A DNA stretch of 64,000 bases, taken from assembly GCF_014803405.1 (NCBI RefSeq), contig NZ_JACYFG010000007.1, forward strand, positions 434,001 through 498,000. Direction: 5' to 3'. The notes under the pieces are model-generated. The model was not told the origin of the DNA and made no database searches. It was given only the letters and a program-made list of their open reading frames with translations. This DNA comes from Pelagicoccus enzymogenes. GTDB lineage: Bacteria; Verrucomicrobiota; Verrucomicrobiia; Opitutales; Opitutaceae. A program made the translations under genes and the position numbers. Below are positions 1-9,570 of this stretch, piece after piece. The number at the start of each line of letters is the position of its first letter. The first letter of the stretch is position 1.

Positions 1-819
1 AAGGTCTTCTACCCGTGTCTGATAGTCAGCGCCATGCTCAAGGCGGAGCCTTTCGAGGCAAGGTCGGGCGCGCTTTGGGCTCCGGTGATCGGGTTTGGAA
101 CGGTGACTTTCGGCTTTCTGGCAGCCAGCGCGATCGGGCGGGCTTTCGGTTACAAAAAGGGCAGCGGTCTGCGGACCTTCGCCTTTTCGACGGGGATCTA
201 CAACTACGGATACCTGCCGATTCCACTGATGGAGAGCATGTTTGGCTCGAACGAGCTAGCGGTTCTTTTCGTGCATAACGTGGGGATCGAGGTGGGGATT
301 TGGACAGTGGGGATTTCCTTTTTGGCGGGCGGTTCGCTGCGTGACGGGCTTCGCAAGATCTTCAACCCGATGGTTGTGGCCCTTGCCATAGGGCTTGCCA
401 TCAACATGGCCGGACTGGCTGGGGAGCTTCCGTCCGTATTGACGCGAGTGATCAATCTGTTGGCAGGCTGCGCGGTTCCCTTGGGCTTGTTGGCGATCGG
501 AAGCAGCCTCTTCGACCACATCCGCTCGGGCGAGAAGCTTTGGGAGGCAAGAGACGGCATCTTGGGCACGCTCTTGCGACTAGGATTGCTCCCTTGCCTC
601 GGGCTTTGGATCGCTTGGTACTTTCCGCTCCCCATAGAGCTCAAACGAGTGCTCGTTTTCCAGTCGGCCATGCCTGCAGGGATCATGCCGATCCTCATTG
701 CCAAGCATTATGGCGGTCAGCCCATGGTAGCGGTGAGGGTGGTGCTTGCCACGACGGCGATAGGAATGTTGACGATGCCGCTCTGGATACGTTTCGGCTT
801 GGAGTTGATTGGTTCCTAG
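1..819 (+). CDS. AEC family transporter, 5' end missing
   Basis: Inner-membrane permease of the auxin efflux carrier (AEC, PF03547) family, whose bacterial members export or take up small organic acids such as malate. The reading frame is open from base 1 and encodes KVFYPCLIVSAM before the first internal Met at base 34, so the gene begins left of the window and 272 residues are visible. The visible part is almost all hydrophobic helices, with the repeated core pattern seen in AEC carriers and a closing segment with the small-residue stretch AMPAGIMPILIAKHYGG, typical of the last helices. Substrate cannot be told. It converges with the histidine kinase that follows, 12 bp away. Family assignment is by pattern; confidence is good for a permease and moderate for AEC. 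Confidence 0.8.
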   Translation, partial: KVFYPCLIVSAMLKAEPFEARSGALWAPVIGFGTVTFGFLAASAIGRAFGYKKGSGLRTFAFSTGIYNYGYLPIPLMESMFGSNELAVLFVHNVGIEVGIWTVGISFLAGGSLRDGLRKIFNPMVVALAIGLAINMAGLAGELPSVLTRVINLLAGCAVPLGLLAIGSSLFDHIRSGEKLWEARDGILGTLLRLGLLPCLGLWIAWYFPLPIELKRVLVFQSAMPAGIMPILIAKHYGGQPMVAVRVVLATTAIGMLTMPLWIRFGLELIGS

Positions 820-831
820 CTTGCAAGCGGC

Positions 832-3537
832 TCACTTGGGCGCCGCGACTAGATCTTGAATCAGCTCCAGCAACTTGCGGATGGAAAAAGGCTTGTCGAC
901 GTAGGCATCGATGGTCAGCTCCTGGCACTCGACGCTCTCTTGTTGGGGAAGGCCCGACATGAGCACGACTTTGATATTTGGATACGTCTTTTGCATCTCC
1001 TTGACGACGCTGCAGCCGGAGGCGCCCGGCATGATTGAGTCGGTGAGAAGCAAGTCGATCGTGCCTTCGAAGTTCTTTCCTTTTTCGATGGCTTCGAGTC
1101 CGTCTTTTGCGATCACGAGATTGTATCCACTTTGTCCTAGGCCTAGCTCCAGTATTTCGCGTACCTGCTCTTGGTCTTCGGCGACGAGAATGGTGGGAGT
1201 CGTTCCTGTCTCGGAGGATTCGGCGCTCGGCATGCGCTCGAGCAGGTCGGGCGAGTCCTCCTTTTTCACTTCCTCCAGCACCTCGGGAAAGTAGAAGGAA
1301 AACTCGGTGCCTTCGCCGATCTCGCTGTCAACCATGAGATGTCCGCCATTGCTTTGAATGATGCCGTAGACGATCGATAGGCCGAGCCCGGTTCCGGCGC
1401 CTTTCTTGGTTGTGAAGAAAGGTTCGAAGATCTTCTCCAGCACGTCGCGATGGATGCCTTGTCCGTTGTCGCGGACGGATACCTTGGCGTAGCGACCCGG
1501 CTTCGCCTTGCCGGTGATGAATATTTCCGAGCCCGTGAGCTCTATCATGCTTGTTTTGAGAGTGACCACGCCGTCGTGGCTGGTGATTGCTTCCTGTCCA
1601 TTGACGACCAAGTTCATGATTACTTGGTCGATCTGGTTCGTATCCACCTTTACGTTACTTAAATTTGGATCGAGCTGCGAGGTGAAGCGTACCTCCTTCT
1701 TCAATATGCGTGAAAGCATCGGAATCATATTGCCGATCAGCTCATTGAGGTTGGCGACTACGGGGCGGTCGCTCTTTCCGCGGCTGAAGGAGAGGAGGCG
1801 GCTGGTGAGCTTGCTGGCTCGGTCCGTGATTTTCAGGATTTCGTTCGCGTAGACATGGTCTTTTTTGCTGAGCTCGCGAGAGTTGCAGAGCAGTTCGCTG
1901 AAACCGCGTTGTCCGGCGAGTAGGTTGTTGAAATCGTGGGCAATGCCGCCGGCGAGGCGACCAACCGCCTCCATGCGCTGGGTGTGGCGCAGCTGTTCTT
2001 CGAGCAGGCGTTTCTCGGATATGTCCCGGAGTGTTACGAAGAGGGCGATCGACTCTCCGATAGGGGTGCGGCTCACGGTCATCTCGACGGGGCGAACTTG
2101 GCCGGAGGCTGTCAGGAATTCGGCGCTGTGCCGTTGTTGGCCGTCGTTTTCATCGATGAGGGCATTGAGGTGATCGACGGCGAAGTCGGCGTTTTCCGGA
2201 AAGATCTCCTCGAAGCGCTGCCCGACCAAACGCTCCGTTTCCAACAGCTTGAAGGAGGACATGTTCGCCTCGATGATGACGCCGTCTTTTGGCGAGAGTA
2301 GTAGAAGGGCGTCGGTCGAGTTGTCGAAGAGGGAGCGAAACTTGATCTCGCTTCGCAAAATGGCGCTTTGCGTCTTCTTGGTCTCGGTGATGTCGGTTTG
2401 GAATGAGATGAAGCGCGTGACTTTTCCGGATTCGTCGACGAGCGGATTCCCGTCGATGCTCACCCAGTAAGGGGCCCCGTTTTTCTTGTACTGGACCAGC
2501 TCGACATGGAAGGCTTTGCCTTTGCGGAGGCGGTCGCGCATGTGTCGTACGGAGTTGGAATCGGTGAGAGGGCCGCGCAGCAGGTCGGTTGGATCGCGTC
2601 CGATGATTTCTTCGAACTGGTAGCCGGTGCATTCGGTGAAGGCGTTGTTGCACCAATTTACGTTTCCCAGCGCGTCGTAGACCAGAATGGAGAGCTGAAC
2701 CTTGCGGGCGAGGTGGGAAAAGAGTTTCAAGTCTTCGACGACGCTTTGGTTGTCGAAGCCGTACTGGTGCGTGCCGATGAGAGTGCAGGGCGGATTGCCG
2801 TCGCTGGAGGGTATCCACTTCGCGAGAGTGGATACCTTGCGGGTGACTCCGTTGGCGAGTGTGACGCGGTATTGAATGTTTATGTCAGAGGCCTTTCCCG
2901 ATAGCGCCGCTTCGAAAGCATCTTCGACTTGGCCTCTTTCGGCCTCCGAAACGCAGCTCAGCCACTCGCACAGGTGCAGGTTAGCCATCTCTCGAGCCGT
3001 GGAGTTCCCGAAGTGCTCGAAAACCCTGGAGTCGCGATCGAGCGTCCAGCCGAGTATGGTTTCCTCGGAGCCTTTGGCTATCTTCGAGGTGGAATCCGCG
3101 GCCGACTTTGCGATGAGAGGCTCGGCGGTGCAGCGAACCCCGATGCGATTCGCGGAGAGCGGCTCCCTTTGGAATGTGAGGCAGAAGACCCTCGTTCCGT
3201 TTTCGACCTCGATTTCCAAACGCAAGAAGCGCTGCAGCTCCGGATCTTCGCTTATCAGGATTTTTCGTACCTCGTCGGTTAGCTTCGCCTTTTGTTCGGG
3301 CGAGAGCGAAACGCACTCGGAGAGGCCGAAGGTGGAAGCTTTGGGAGAACCGAGTATGGAGCGGGCTCCGTTGGCGAATGCGACGATGTTGAAGAGTTCG
3401 TCGACCACGAATACGGGATTTTCCTCGTTTTCGTCCAGCCGCTGGAGCGGCCGTGCGATCTCGAGTTCGAGCTGAGCGTTTTCAGCAGCGAATTCCGGGT
3501 CCTTTGACGCGGTCGTAGAGTACTTTTTGTCTGGCAT
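832..3537 (-). CDS. PAS-domain hybrid sensor histidine kinase with C-terminal receiver
   Basis: Cytoplasmic sensor kinase of 901 residues. I see no membrane segment, so it probably senses an internal signal through PAS domains. Order: PAS-like region about 30-130, weak PAS about 155-255, a clear PAS/PAC about 270-390 ([16 protein letters not shown]), another PAS about 395-510, then HisKA with His534 in [11 protein letters not shown], HATPase with N box Asn646, DNGQGI at 690 and [11 protein letters not shown], and a receiver at about 780-895 with phosphoacceptor Asp833 and Lys882. The H-box [10 protein letters not shown] type is that of kinases ending in a receiver that regulates the kinase or passes phosphate to a separate partner. 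No cognate response regulator or phosphotransfer protein is adjacent. The start is ATG without an evident Shine-Dalgarno. The 172 bp between it and the divergent M20 gene must hold both promoters. The signal is unknown. Confidence 0.93.
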   Translation of the reverse strand: MPDKKYSTTASKDPEFAAENAQLELEIARPLQRLDENEENPVFVVDELFNIVAFANGARSILGSPKASTFGLSECVSLSPEQKAKLTDEVRKILISEDPELQRFLRLEIEVENGTRVFCLTFQREPLSANRIGVRCTAEPLIAKSAADSTSKIAKGSEETILGWTLDRDSRVFEHFGNSTAREMANLHLCEWLSCVSEAERGQVEDAFEAALSGKASDINIQYRVTLANGVTRKVSTLAKWIPSSDGNPPCTLIGTHQYGFDNQSVVEDLKLFSHLARKVQLSILVYDALGNVNWCNNAFTECTGYQFEEIIGRDPTDLLRGPLTDSNSVRHMRDRLRKGKAFHVELVQYKKNGAPYWVSIDGNPLVDESGKVTRFISFQTDITETKKTQSAILRSEIKFRSLFDNSTDALLLLSPKDGVIIEANMSSFKLLETERLVGQRFEEIFPENADFAVDHLNALIDENDGQQRHSAEFLTASGQVRPVEMTVSRTPIGESIALFVTLRDISEKRLLEEQLRHTQRMEAVGRLAGGIAHDFNNLLAGQRGFSELLCNSRELSKKDHVYANEILKITDRASKLTSRLLSFSRGKSDRPVVANLNELIGNMIPMLSRILKKEVRFTSQLDPNLSNVKVDTNQIDQVIMNLVVNGQEAITSHDGVVTLKTSMIELTGSEIFITGKAKPGRYAKVSVRDNGQGIHRDVLEKIFEPFFTTKKGAGTGLGLSIVYGIIQSNGGHLMVDSEIGEGTEFSFYFPEVLEEVKKEDSPDLLERMPSAESSETGTTPTILVAEDQEQVREILELGLGQSGYNLVIAKDGLEAIEKGKNFEGTIDLLLTDSIMPGASGCSVVKEMQKTYPNIKVVLMSGLPQQESVECQELTIDAYVDKPFSIRKLLELIQDLVAAPK

Positions 3538-3709
3538 GAAGTAGGATTTCTGACGGCCTAGGCAGGCGCCGTTCTTAGCATTTCAAAACGGAATGAATGC
3601 TAGTTCAAAAGCGGGTTCGGCACAAGTTGGCTACCGAGTTTTAAAGGCTTTTAATTGGCATTTGCAATTATCCCCTAGGGCTTCATAGGTGGGCGAAACT
3701 TGGGTTTAA

Positions 3710-4849
3710 ATGAAGCGTAAATTTGTGGACGAGGTCGCGGCTTTGGAGCTGCTCAGGCAGTTGGTTGGAATCGAAAGCGTAAACCCTGTCTTTGGGGGAT
3801 CGGGCGAGGCGGCGGTTTGCGAATTCGTCTCGGGCTGGCTAAGGGATCGAAAGATAGCCTACGAGCTGCAGGAGGTGTTTCCGGGCCGTTGTAACGTTTT
3901 GGCGAGAGTCGGCCCGGAGGACAAGCCAACGCTTCTTATTGAAGCCCATATGGATACGGTGGGAGTGGAAGGCTGGGCGACGGGAAGTCCCTTTGAATTG
4001 AAACAGGTGGGCCAGCGCTATTTCGGGCGCGGGTCCTGCGATACGAAAGCGAGCCTTGCCACTTTCATGTTGGTGCTGGAGCGTTTCGCGGCGTCGCCTG
4101 AGGACTTGCGCTATGGCTTAGCCTTCGCGGCGACGGTCGACGAAGAGAGCGAGCAGGCGGGAGCGGGCGAATTGGCCAAGAAAAAGGACGAGCTTGGTCT
4201 TTGCATGGCGATCACGGGAGAGCCCACCTGCAGCGACTTGATCGCGCGGCACAAGGGAGTGGGGCGTTACCTGTTGAGCACCAGCGGCAGAGCGGCGCAC
4301 GCCTCTACTCCGGAGCTCGGTGAAAACGCGATTTACAAGGCGGCTCGCATCTGCCTGCGGCTCGAGGCGCTGGAGGCGGAGCTTAAGGAACGTCCGCGCG
4401 AGCGCGAAATCGAGAGAGGAACGGTAAACGTGGGAGTGGTGCGAGGCGGCATCGGATTCAACGTGGTTCCAGACTCGTGTCGTATCGACGTCGATCGGCG
4501 CTTGGGCACGAAGGAGGATCCGCAGGACGCCCGTTCGGAGTTGGAGGCGATTTGCTTCGAAGAAGGCGCAGGTTTCGAAGTTTTTTTGGAGCGCCCGCCA
4601 TTGCGCGGGGAGGAGTCGGGCGCTTTCGTGCAGGGCCTTCGGAGTGCCGCCGCGCAAGCGGGCTACGAGGTTGAGCAACGCGAAGTGCCATACATGACCA
4701 ATGCCGTTTCCTACGAGGCGGCGGGGATTCCCTCGATCGTGTTTGGTCCCGGAGACATCGCTCAGGCGCATAAGAACGACGAGTACATCGAAGCGGGGCA
4801 AATGCTGCGCAGTCTGCAGATTTTGGAGACTTTTTTGTCGGGCACTTAG
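3710..4849 (+). CDS. M20 family metallopeptidase (ArgE/DapE-type deacylase)
   Basis: Cytosolic di-zinc hydrolase of the M20/ArgE-DapE-CPG2 family, 379 residues, the normal length. It would cleave an amide bond such as an N-acyl amino acid or dipeptide. Metal ligands and catalytic residues are in the expected order: His80 and Asp82 in AHMDTV, Asp111 in GRGSCDTK, Glu145/Glu146 in DEES, Glu171 in TGEPT, and a late His in AQAHKNDE. The dimerisation lid (GRAAHASTPELGENA) is present. DapE, ArgE and general peptidases share this frame, and the sequence alone does not separate them. The closing GPGDIAQAHKNDEYI is of the acetylornithine deacetylase/succinyl-diaminopimelate desuccinylase type. argH lies 33 kb away, so gene context does not favour arginine synthesis. 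Confidence 0.88.
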   Translation: MKRKFVDEVAALELLRQLVGIESVNPVFGGSGEAAVCEFVSGWLRDRKIAYELQEVFPGRCNVLARVGPEDKPTLLIEAHMDTVGVEGWATGSPFELKQVGQRYFGRGSCDTKASLATFMLVLERFAASPEDLRYGLAFAATVDEESEQAGAGELAKKKDELGLCMAITGEPTCSDLIARHKGVGRYLLSTSGRAAHASTPELGENAIYKAARICLRLEALEAELKERPREREIERGTVNVGVVRGGIGFNVVPDSCRIDVDRRLGTKEDPQDARSELEAICFEEGAGFEVFLERPPLRGEESGAFVQGLRSAAAQAGYEVEQREVPYMTNAVSYEAAGIPSIVFGPGDIAQAHKNDEYIEAGQMLRSLQILETFLSGT

Positions 4850-4896
4850 AGCCGTCCTCGCGACGCGTCCGTTACAGGGAGAAAAACCTCAGCAAA

Positions 4897-4914
4897 TTAG
4901 GACAAAGGTCCTAA
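4897..4914. promoter_or_regulatory. Perfect inverted repeat TTAGGAC-4-GTCCTAA
   Basis: TTAGGAC, four bases, GTCCTAA lies between the M20 gene and the SNase-like gene, 63 bp upstream of the latter's start. There is no T-run on either side, so it is more likely a protein-binding site or weak hairpin than an intrinsic terminator. Function not known. Confidence 0.4.
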
Positions 4915-4977
4915 CGATCGCAGTGAGGGAGACGATATATCGAAGGGTCCAAGTTTCCCTTTCGTACTCTTTTCCTC

Positions 4978-5499
4978 ATGATTCTCGGTTTCATAGCGGT
5001 CGCTGCGTTTGCAATTGGGCTCATTTACATGACGCTCCGGAGCTCCAGCTCGACCAGTACCATGATCGTCGACGTCGTTGGCGCCGTAGACGGCCGCACC
5101 GTGGAGGTGTTGGTCAACAAGGTGAAAGAGAGGGTCATCCTAGCTGGGATAGGCTTTCCTCCGGGAGATCCGCGTTCCGAGCAGGATTGCGCCGAGGTGG
5201 TGGAGGAGGTGGTGACAGGCCGCCGCCTCTACATGGAAGTGTTCAAGGAAGTGAGTGGCTGTCGCTACGTGGCGCTCAGTTCGTCGAACGGCGATTGCTT
5301 GAACGAAATGATGCTGCGCAAGGGGCTGGCTCGCTACGAGTCGACCGGAGTCGGTTTCATCGGAAAGCTCGTCGAGGCTGAAACCTTTGCCCGGAAAGAG
5401 GGGATTGGCGTTTGGGACGAAAACCGGGCTCTCTTTCGCCACTTGTCCGGCGGAAGCCAGGACGGTTCCAGCTTGGACGCTGTCTCGGCCGAAGATTGA
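4978..5499 (+). CDS. Membrane-anchored SNase-fold (thermonuclease-like) protein, probably inactive
   Basis: 173 residues. An N-terminal hydrophobic helix (about 1-20, signal anchor) is followed by a staphylococcal nuclease-like OB fold. The fold shows in VVGAVDGRTVEVL, ERVILAGIGFPPGDPRSEQ, NEMMLRKGLARYE and the closing AETFARKEGIGVWDENR, which match the order of SNase (PF00565) blocks. Key residues are lost. The calcium-site Asp of the usual DGDT is Arg (DGRT), and the catalytic Arg of the usual VRL-GID block is Ile (VILAGIG). I therefore infer a binding or structural role and not DNA/RNA cleavage. It stands alone, 128 bp after the M20 gene. It could also be an adaptor of the kind SNase domains form in eukaryotic Tudor-SN. 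Fold confidence is good; role is unknown. Confidence 0.72.
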   Translation: MILGFIAVAAFAIGLIYMTLRSSSSTSTMIVDVVGAVDGRTVEVLVNKVKERVILAGIGFPPGDPRSEQDCAEVVEEVVTGRRLYMEVFKEVSGCRYVALSSSNGDCLNEMMLRKGLARYESTGVGFIGKLVEAETFARKEGIGVWDENRALFRHLSGGSQDGSSLDAVSAED

Positions 5500-5700
5500 G
5501 TCGGGAGCGATTCCCATGCGAATGGCTTGGGCCGGCTATAGCCGAGCGGGCCGCTTGCAAGTCGAACTTGCAGAAGGTTGGTGTGGGGCCATGCCGTGTC
5601 GCGATTGGTTTGATCGTGTTGCAGTCGCGGCATAAACCGCCGCCGCGGACTTGCCGGGAGGCTGCAGCGTTTTCCTTACGAGGCGTCGGCGCGAGGCCTG

Positions 5701-5730
5701 AAAAAAGGCTCCGCCGGTGAAGCGGAGCCT
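5701..5730 (-). terminator. Intrinsic terminator of the receiver/coiled-coil gene
   Basis: Read on the minus strand, AGGCTCCGC-7 bases-GCGGAGCCT is followed at once by six T. It lies about 22 bp past the stop codon of the gene ending at 5753. Stem of 9 perfect pairs; a textbook rho-independent terminator. Confidence 0.85.
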
Positions 5731-5752
5731 TTGGCTTAAATTGTCCTTTGCG

Positions 5753-7432
5753 TTAGAAGGAGGAGCGGCGGCCGATCCGCAACGGACCGCGGCCGGCTTT
5801 CTTTTCCATGTTAGGCTTGCCCCAATCTTCTGGCTTTTTGGCGGTCTCGCTTTTGGGCTTCTCTCCGGCGGCCGGCTGGTCGCCGTTTTGCTCGACTGCT
5901 GGAGTGGAGGGCGTAGTTGTCTTGATCGGCTCGAACACGGTGTTGTCGGGCTTTGGCAAGGTGTTCTCTGCCATGACGCCGTTGGCCTTGATGCTCTCTT
6001 CCATCTGGTTGAGGTAGGCTTCCATCTTGCGAAGTTCGGCCTGCTTGCTTTGCAGCTCTTCCACGTCTTCCTGGAAGTTGGCGCGGGCCTGCTCGAATTG
6101 GCGGAGCTCGTCGCGCAGGGTGGCTTGCTCGACCTTGAGTTTGAGCTGCTCTTCCTTGATGGCGTTCTGCATTTCGCGGAGAGAGATTTCGGCGTCGCGC
6201 CGCTCGACTTGGATCTCGCGCTGATCCTTCTTGTGCTTCTCGTCGGAGATGCGCTTTTCCAGCTCAAGCTGGTCGATTCGTTCTTGCAGCTTGTGTCTCT
6301 CGATTTCGACGAGACGCTTGGCGTCCTCGAGTTCCTCGACCTGCAGGTTGCTGGCGGTGGATTCGAGGTTAGCCTTGAGGCTTTCAAGCTCGCGATCGCG
6401 TTGCTCTATGATGAAGTCCTTTTCGGCGATGGATTCCTTGGCGTCTTGAATTTGTTCGCGCAGGGAGGCGAGCTCGCCCTGCAAGGACTCGGAGCTGCTC
6501 GCTTTTGACTTGGCGACTTCCAGCTCGCGCTGGAGGTCTTGGATGGTCGCTTGGAGGTCGAGGCGGATTGAATTGAACTTGGCCCGCTCGTCTTCGAGCT
6601 CCTGGCTGGAAATTTCTGCTCCGCCGCCGTTCGGGAGGGCTTCCTTTTGGGCTTCCTCGAACTCGATTTGCTGAGCTTCGAGTTCCGCCAACTGCGACTC
6701 TACCTCGAACTTTTGCTGGGAGAGGCGAGCGGATGTCTCCTTCAGTTTGCGTTCGCGCTCGTCCAGTTCTGCAGCGCGTTCCTGAATTTCGGAGTCTGTG
6801 GCCTGGTTGCCGTTTCCGCGTTTGAGCTCGTCCACAAGGCGCCGGGCCTTATCGAGGTTTGCGAGGGTCGTTGCTAGTTCGCCGGTAGTGCGGTCGCGTT
6901 CGGCCAAGGCCGCCTCCAGCTTTTCCTGGAGCTTTTGGACTTCCGCGGGATTAGCAGCCGGTCCAGCGTTGGTAGAATTTCCGGAGCCGGGGTAGGCGTT
7001 GTCGAGGAGTCGCTCGACTTGAAGGATGTCTTCCCAGGTTACCTCGTCGTCGCTGGGTACGTTGTTGGTTCCGCGCAGAAAGTTGTTGGTGGTCTCGAGA
7101 AGACTCCTGAGATCGTTGGGATCGTTCAGGACTTCGGTTACGCCGGCCCGGATGCAGCTGATGACCGTCTCTACGCTCTGCGCTTGGGCGAGATAGAAAA
7201 TGGGCAGGGTTGGTTGAGCTTCCCTCAGGTTCGAGACGAGGGTGAGGTCTGGTTGGTTCTCGGGCAGCGCCTCGTCCGTAATCGCCAAGTCGAATCGTTG
7301 GTGTCGGGCGGCTTCGACAGCTTCGCCTGCAGAAGAGTGGGCGGAAATCTGGTACCCGGAGCCCGCAAGGAGGAAGGACAACGCCTTAGCGTTTTGTTTG
7401 TCTCCTCTTACTATGAGAATCTTCTTATTCAA
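5753..7432 (-). CDS. Degenerate receiver domain fused to a long coiled coil
   Basis: About 559 residues from the start chosen here. The first about 120 residues are a receiver-like domain (KKILIVRGDKQNAKALSFLL ... DLAITDEALP). A candidate phosphoacceptor Asp is present, but the acidic pair after the first strand is changed to Arg-Gly-Asp and the conserved Thr/Ser and Lys positions are not clear, so phosphorylation is doubtful. From about 160 to about 480 runs a nearly uninterrupted heptad-rich coiled coil (EELEDAKRLVEIERHKLQ and similar), then a Pro/Lys-rich low-complexity stretch ending in a basic tail (RIGRRSSF). I chose the TTG at 7432 because AGGA lies 6 bases upstream and translation then starts at MNKKILIV. 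A TTG at 7480 would add 16 residues. No output domain is recognised; a scaffold or cytoskeletal/polarity role is possible. It is followed by an intrinsic terminator. Confidence 0.75.
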   Translation of the reverse strand: MNKKILIVRGDKQNAKALSFLLAGSGYQISAHSSAGEAVEAARHQRFDLAITDEALPENQPDLTLVSNLREAQPTLPIFYLAQAQSVETVISCIRAGVTEVLNDPNDLRSLLETTNNFLRGTNNVPSDDEVTWEDILQVERLLDNAYPGSGNSTNAGPAANPAEVQKLQEKLEAALAERDRTTGELATTLANLDKARRLVDELKRGNGNQATDSEIQERAAELDERERKLKETSARLSQQKFEVESQLAELEAQQIEFEEAQKEALPNGGGAEISSQELEDERAKFNSIRLDLQATIQDLQRELEVAKSKASSSESLQGELASLREQIQDAKESIAEKDFIIEQRDRELESLKANLESTASNLQVEELEDAKRLVEIERHKLQERIDQLELEKRISDEKHKKDQREIQVERRDAEISLREMQNAIKEEQLKLKVEQATLRDELRQFEQARANFQEDVEELQSKQAELRKMEAYLNQMEESIKANGVMAENTLPKPDNTVFEPIKTTTPSTPAVEQNGDQPAAGEKPKSETAKKPEDWGKPNMEKKAGRGPLRIGRRSSF

Positions 7433-7663
7433 AACTGGTCCTGTTGTTGGTGTTAATCGGTGAGTAGTGGGATGGATCAACTGCTAGTATCGGTAACGCG
7501 CCCGTCTCTCTGTAGGCTTAACGATCGTTTTACGCCGTTTTGAACGAGATTTCCCCGCCGGCGAATTAGCCGGCTTAATCGCCCTCCGCTCTGGCTGCGC
7601 TACCCGAAGGATTACGGGGCGTCCTGTTTGCCCTTTTAAGGTTTTTTGATAGTTTTTTCTTCA

Positions 7664-9478
7664 ATGAAAACGAAATCTTCTACGACCCCGCTTTCCGACA
7701 ACGTCCCCTTGAACAAATGGATTTCGAAGATGGCGGACCTTTGTGAACCTGACGAGATCCACTGGTGCGACGGTTCTCAGGACGAATACGACATGCTCTG
7801 CGAGAAGATGGTACTTTCGGGCACTTTCGTAAAGTTGAACGAAGAGAAGCGGCCGAACAGCTACTACTGTCGTTCGGATCCCAGCGACGTCGCTCGAGTC
7901 GAAGATCGCACTTTTATATGCAGCAACAGCAAGGACGCGGCGGGACCAACCAATAACTGGTGTGACCCGATAGAGATGAAGAAGAAGCTGAAGGGACTCT
8001 TCTCCGGCTGCATGCGCGGTCGCACGATGTATGTGATCCCCTTCAGCATGGGCCCGATCGGATCGCCCATTTCTCACGTGGGTATCCAGATAACGGATTC
8101 GCCTTACGTGGTGGTGAACATGCGAATCATGACGCGCATGGGCAAGGAGGTCTTAGACAAGCTCGAAGACAAGCGTGTGGTCCCGTGCATGCACTCAGTG
8201 GGCGCTCCTCTAGAACCGGGAGAGCAGGACGTTCCGTGGCCCTGCGAGCCGGATCCGCAAAACAAGTACATCGTGCATTTCCCCGAGGAGCGTTCTATTT
8301 GGTCCTATGGAAGTGGATACGGGGGCAACGCTCTTTTGGGAAAAAAGTGTTTTGCTCTGAGAATCGCTTCCTGCATGGCTCGCGATCAAGGTTGGATGGC
8401 GGAGCACATGTTGATTTTGGGGGTTGAGAACCCTGATGGGGAACGCTGCTACGTGGCGGCTGCTTTTCCCAGCGCCTGCGGCAAAACGAATTTCGCGATG
8501 CTTATTCCTCCGAAGAGCTTCGAGGGCTGGAAGGTGTGGACAGTCGGGGACGATATTGCCTGGATCAAGCCGGACGAGAATGGTCGTTTGCGGGCGATCA
8601 ATCCCGAGGCTGGGTTCTTTGGGGTGGCCCCAGGCACATCGTTCAAGACGAACCCGAACGCCATGGAATCCATCCGCGAGAATGCGATCTTTACGAACGT
8701 GGCATTGACGGAGGATGGCGACGTGTGGTGGGAAGGCATGGACGGTCCTCCACCCGAACGGTGTACGGACTGGCGAGGAAACGAATGGACGCCCGCTTCG
8801 GAAACGCCAGCGGCCCATCCGAACGCTCGTTTCACCGCGCCTGCCTCTCAGTGCCCGACGATCGATCCGGCGTGGGAAGACCCCAAGGGGGTCGAAATTA
8901 GCGCGATCGTGTTCGGCGGCCGCAGGATGACGACGATTCCGCTGGTTTTCGAGGCGTTCAATTGGTCGGATGGCGTATACATTGGAGCGACTCTAGGCTC
9001 GGAAATGACGGCTGCCGCTTTCGGCGATATTGGATCTGTGCGGCGTGATCCGATGGCGATGTTGCCATTCATTGGCTACCACATGGGCGACTACTTTCGG
9101 CACTGGATCAAGATGCAGCGCAGGATTAGGGAGACGCCTCGAATTTTCCACGTGAACTGGTTTCGCAAGGACGAAACGGGCGCTTTCGTCTGGCCCGGAT
9201 TTAGTGAAAACATGCGTATCCTAAAATGGATTACAGAGCGGGCCCAAGGAAAGGCGAGGGCTAAGGAAACGCCGATAGGCTACGTGCCGCACTATACCGA
9301 TATCGATTGGAGGGGATTGGAATTTCCGGAAGAAAAGTGGGACAGCCTCATGGAGGTAAATCGAGACGCATGGAAGCGCGAGTTGTTGATGCACGAGGAA
9401 CTGTTTCTCAGGCTCCACGACCACCTGCCCAAGGAGCTCATCTTCGAAAGGGAACTACTCGCGTGCCGTCTTTTTTAA
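7664..9478 (+). CDS. pckG: Phosphoenolpyruvate carboxykinase (GTP)
   Basis: Cytosolic GTP-dependent PEPCK, converting oxaloacetate and GTP to phosphoenolpyruvate, GDP and CO2: the entry step of gluconeogenesis. 604 residues, the usual length. Signatures of the GTP class: [15 protein letters not shown], the P-loop FPSACGKTN with the reactive Cys272 and Lys274, kinase-2 [16 protein letters not shown], and [20 protein letters not shown] near the C terminus. I chose the ATG at 7664; a TTG 18 bases upstream is in frame but lacks support. It is monocistronic: the next gene converges and a terminator lies after it. Presence of the GTP enzyme instead of the ATP enzyme fits the PVC group. Confidence 0.97.
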   Translation: MKTKSSTTPLSDNVPLNKWISKMADLCEPDEIHWCDGSQDEYDMLCEKMVLSGTFVKLNEEKRPNSYYCRSDPSDVARVEDRTFICSNSKDAAGPTNNWCDPIEMKKKLKGLFSGCMRGRTMYVIPFSMGPIGSPISHVGIQITDSPYVVVNMRIMTRMGKEVLDKLEDKRVVPCMHSVGAPLEPGEQDVPWPCEPDPQNKYIVHFPEERSIWSYGSGYGGNALLGKKCFALRIASCMARDQGWMAEHMLILGVENPDGERCYVAAAFPSACGKTNFAMLIPPKSFEGWKVWTVGDDIAWIKPDENGRLRAINPEAGFFGVAPGTSFKTNPNAMESIRENAIFTNVALTEDGDVWWEGMDGPPPERCTDWRGNEWTPASETPAAHPNARFTAPASQCPTIDPAWEDPKGVEISAIVFGGRRMTTIPLVFEAFNWSDGVYIGATLGSEMTAAAFGDIGSVRRDPMAMLPFIGYHMGDYFRHWIKMQRRIRETPRIFHVNWFRKDETGAFVWPGFSENMRILKWITERAQGKARAKETPIGYVPHYTDIDWRGLEFPEEKWDSLMEVNRDAWKRELLMHEELFLRLHDHLPKELIFERELLACRLF

Positions 9479-9492
9479 AAGCGCGATCTCCA

Positions 9493-9524
9493 TAAAAAAG
9501 CCCTGTATCCGATTTCGGATACAG
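9493..9524 (-). terminator. Intrinsic terminator with GGATAC stem, after the sigma-factor gene
   Basis: On the minus strand CTGTATCCGA-2-TCGGATACAG (10-bp arms at 9503-9524) is followed by GGGC and a run of six T. It sits 47 bp beyond the stop of the sigma factor gene at 9571. The stem is two inverted copies of the hexamer GGATAC, which is over-represented in this window (see findings). Confidence 0.75.
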
Positions 9525-9570
9525 AGCGTGTTCGTTTTCGGCGAACTACAATAGAACCTTTTGTGGTTTA

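Noticed and set aside
4118-4801. An open frame on the minus strand within the M20 gene
   Set aside because: No family pattern and the M20 metal ligands are all in the plus-strand frame.
7520-7529. Palindrome AACGATCGTT upstream of pckG
   Set aside because: A 10-bp palindrome is expected by chance at this frequency, and no second copy or spacing links it to a promoter.
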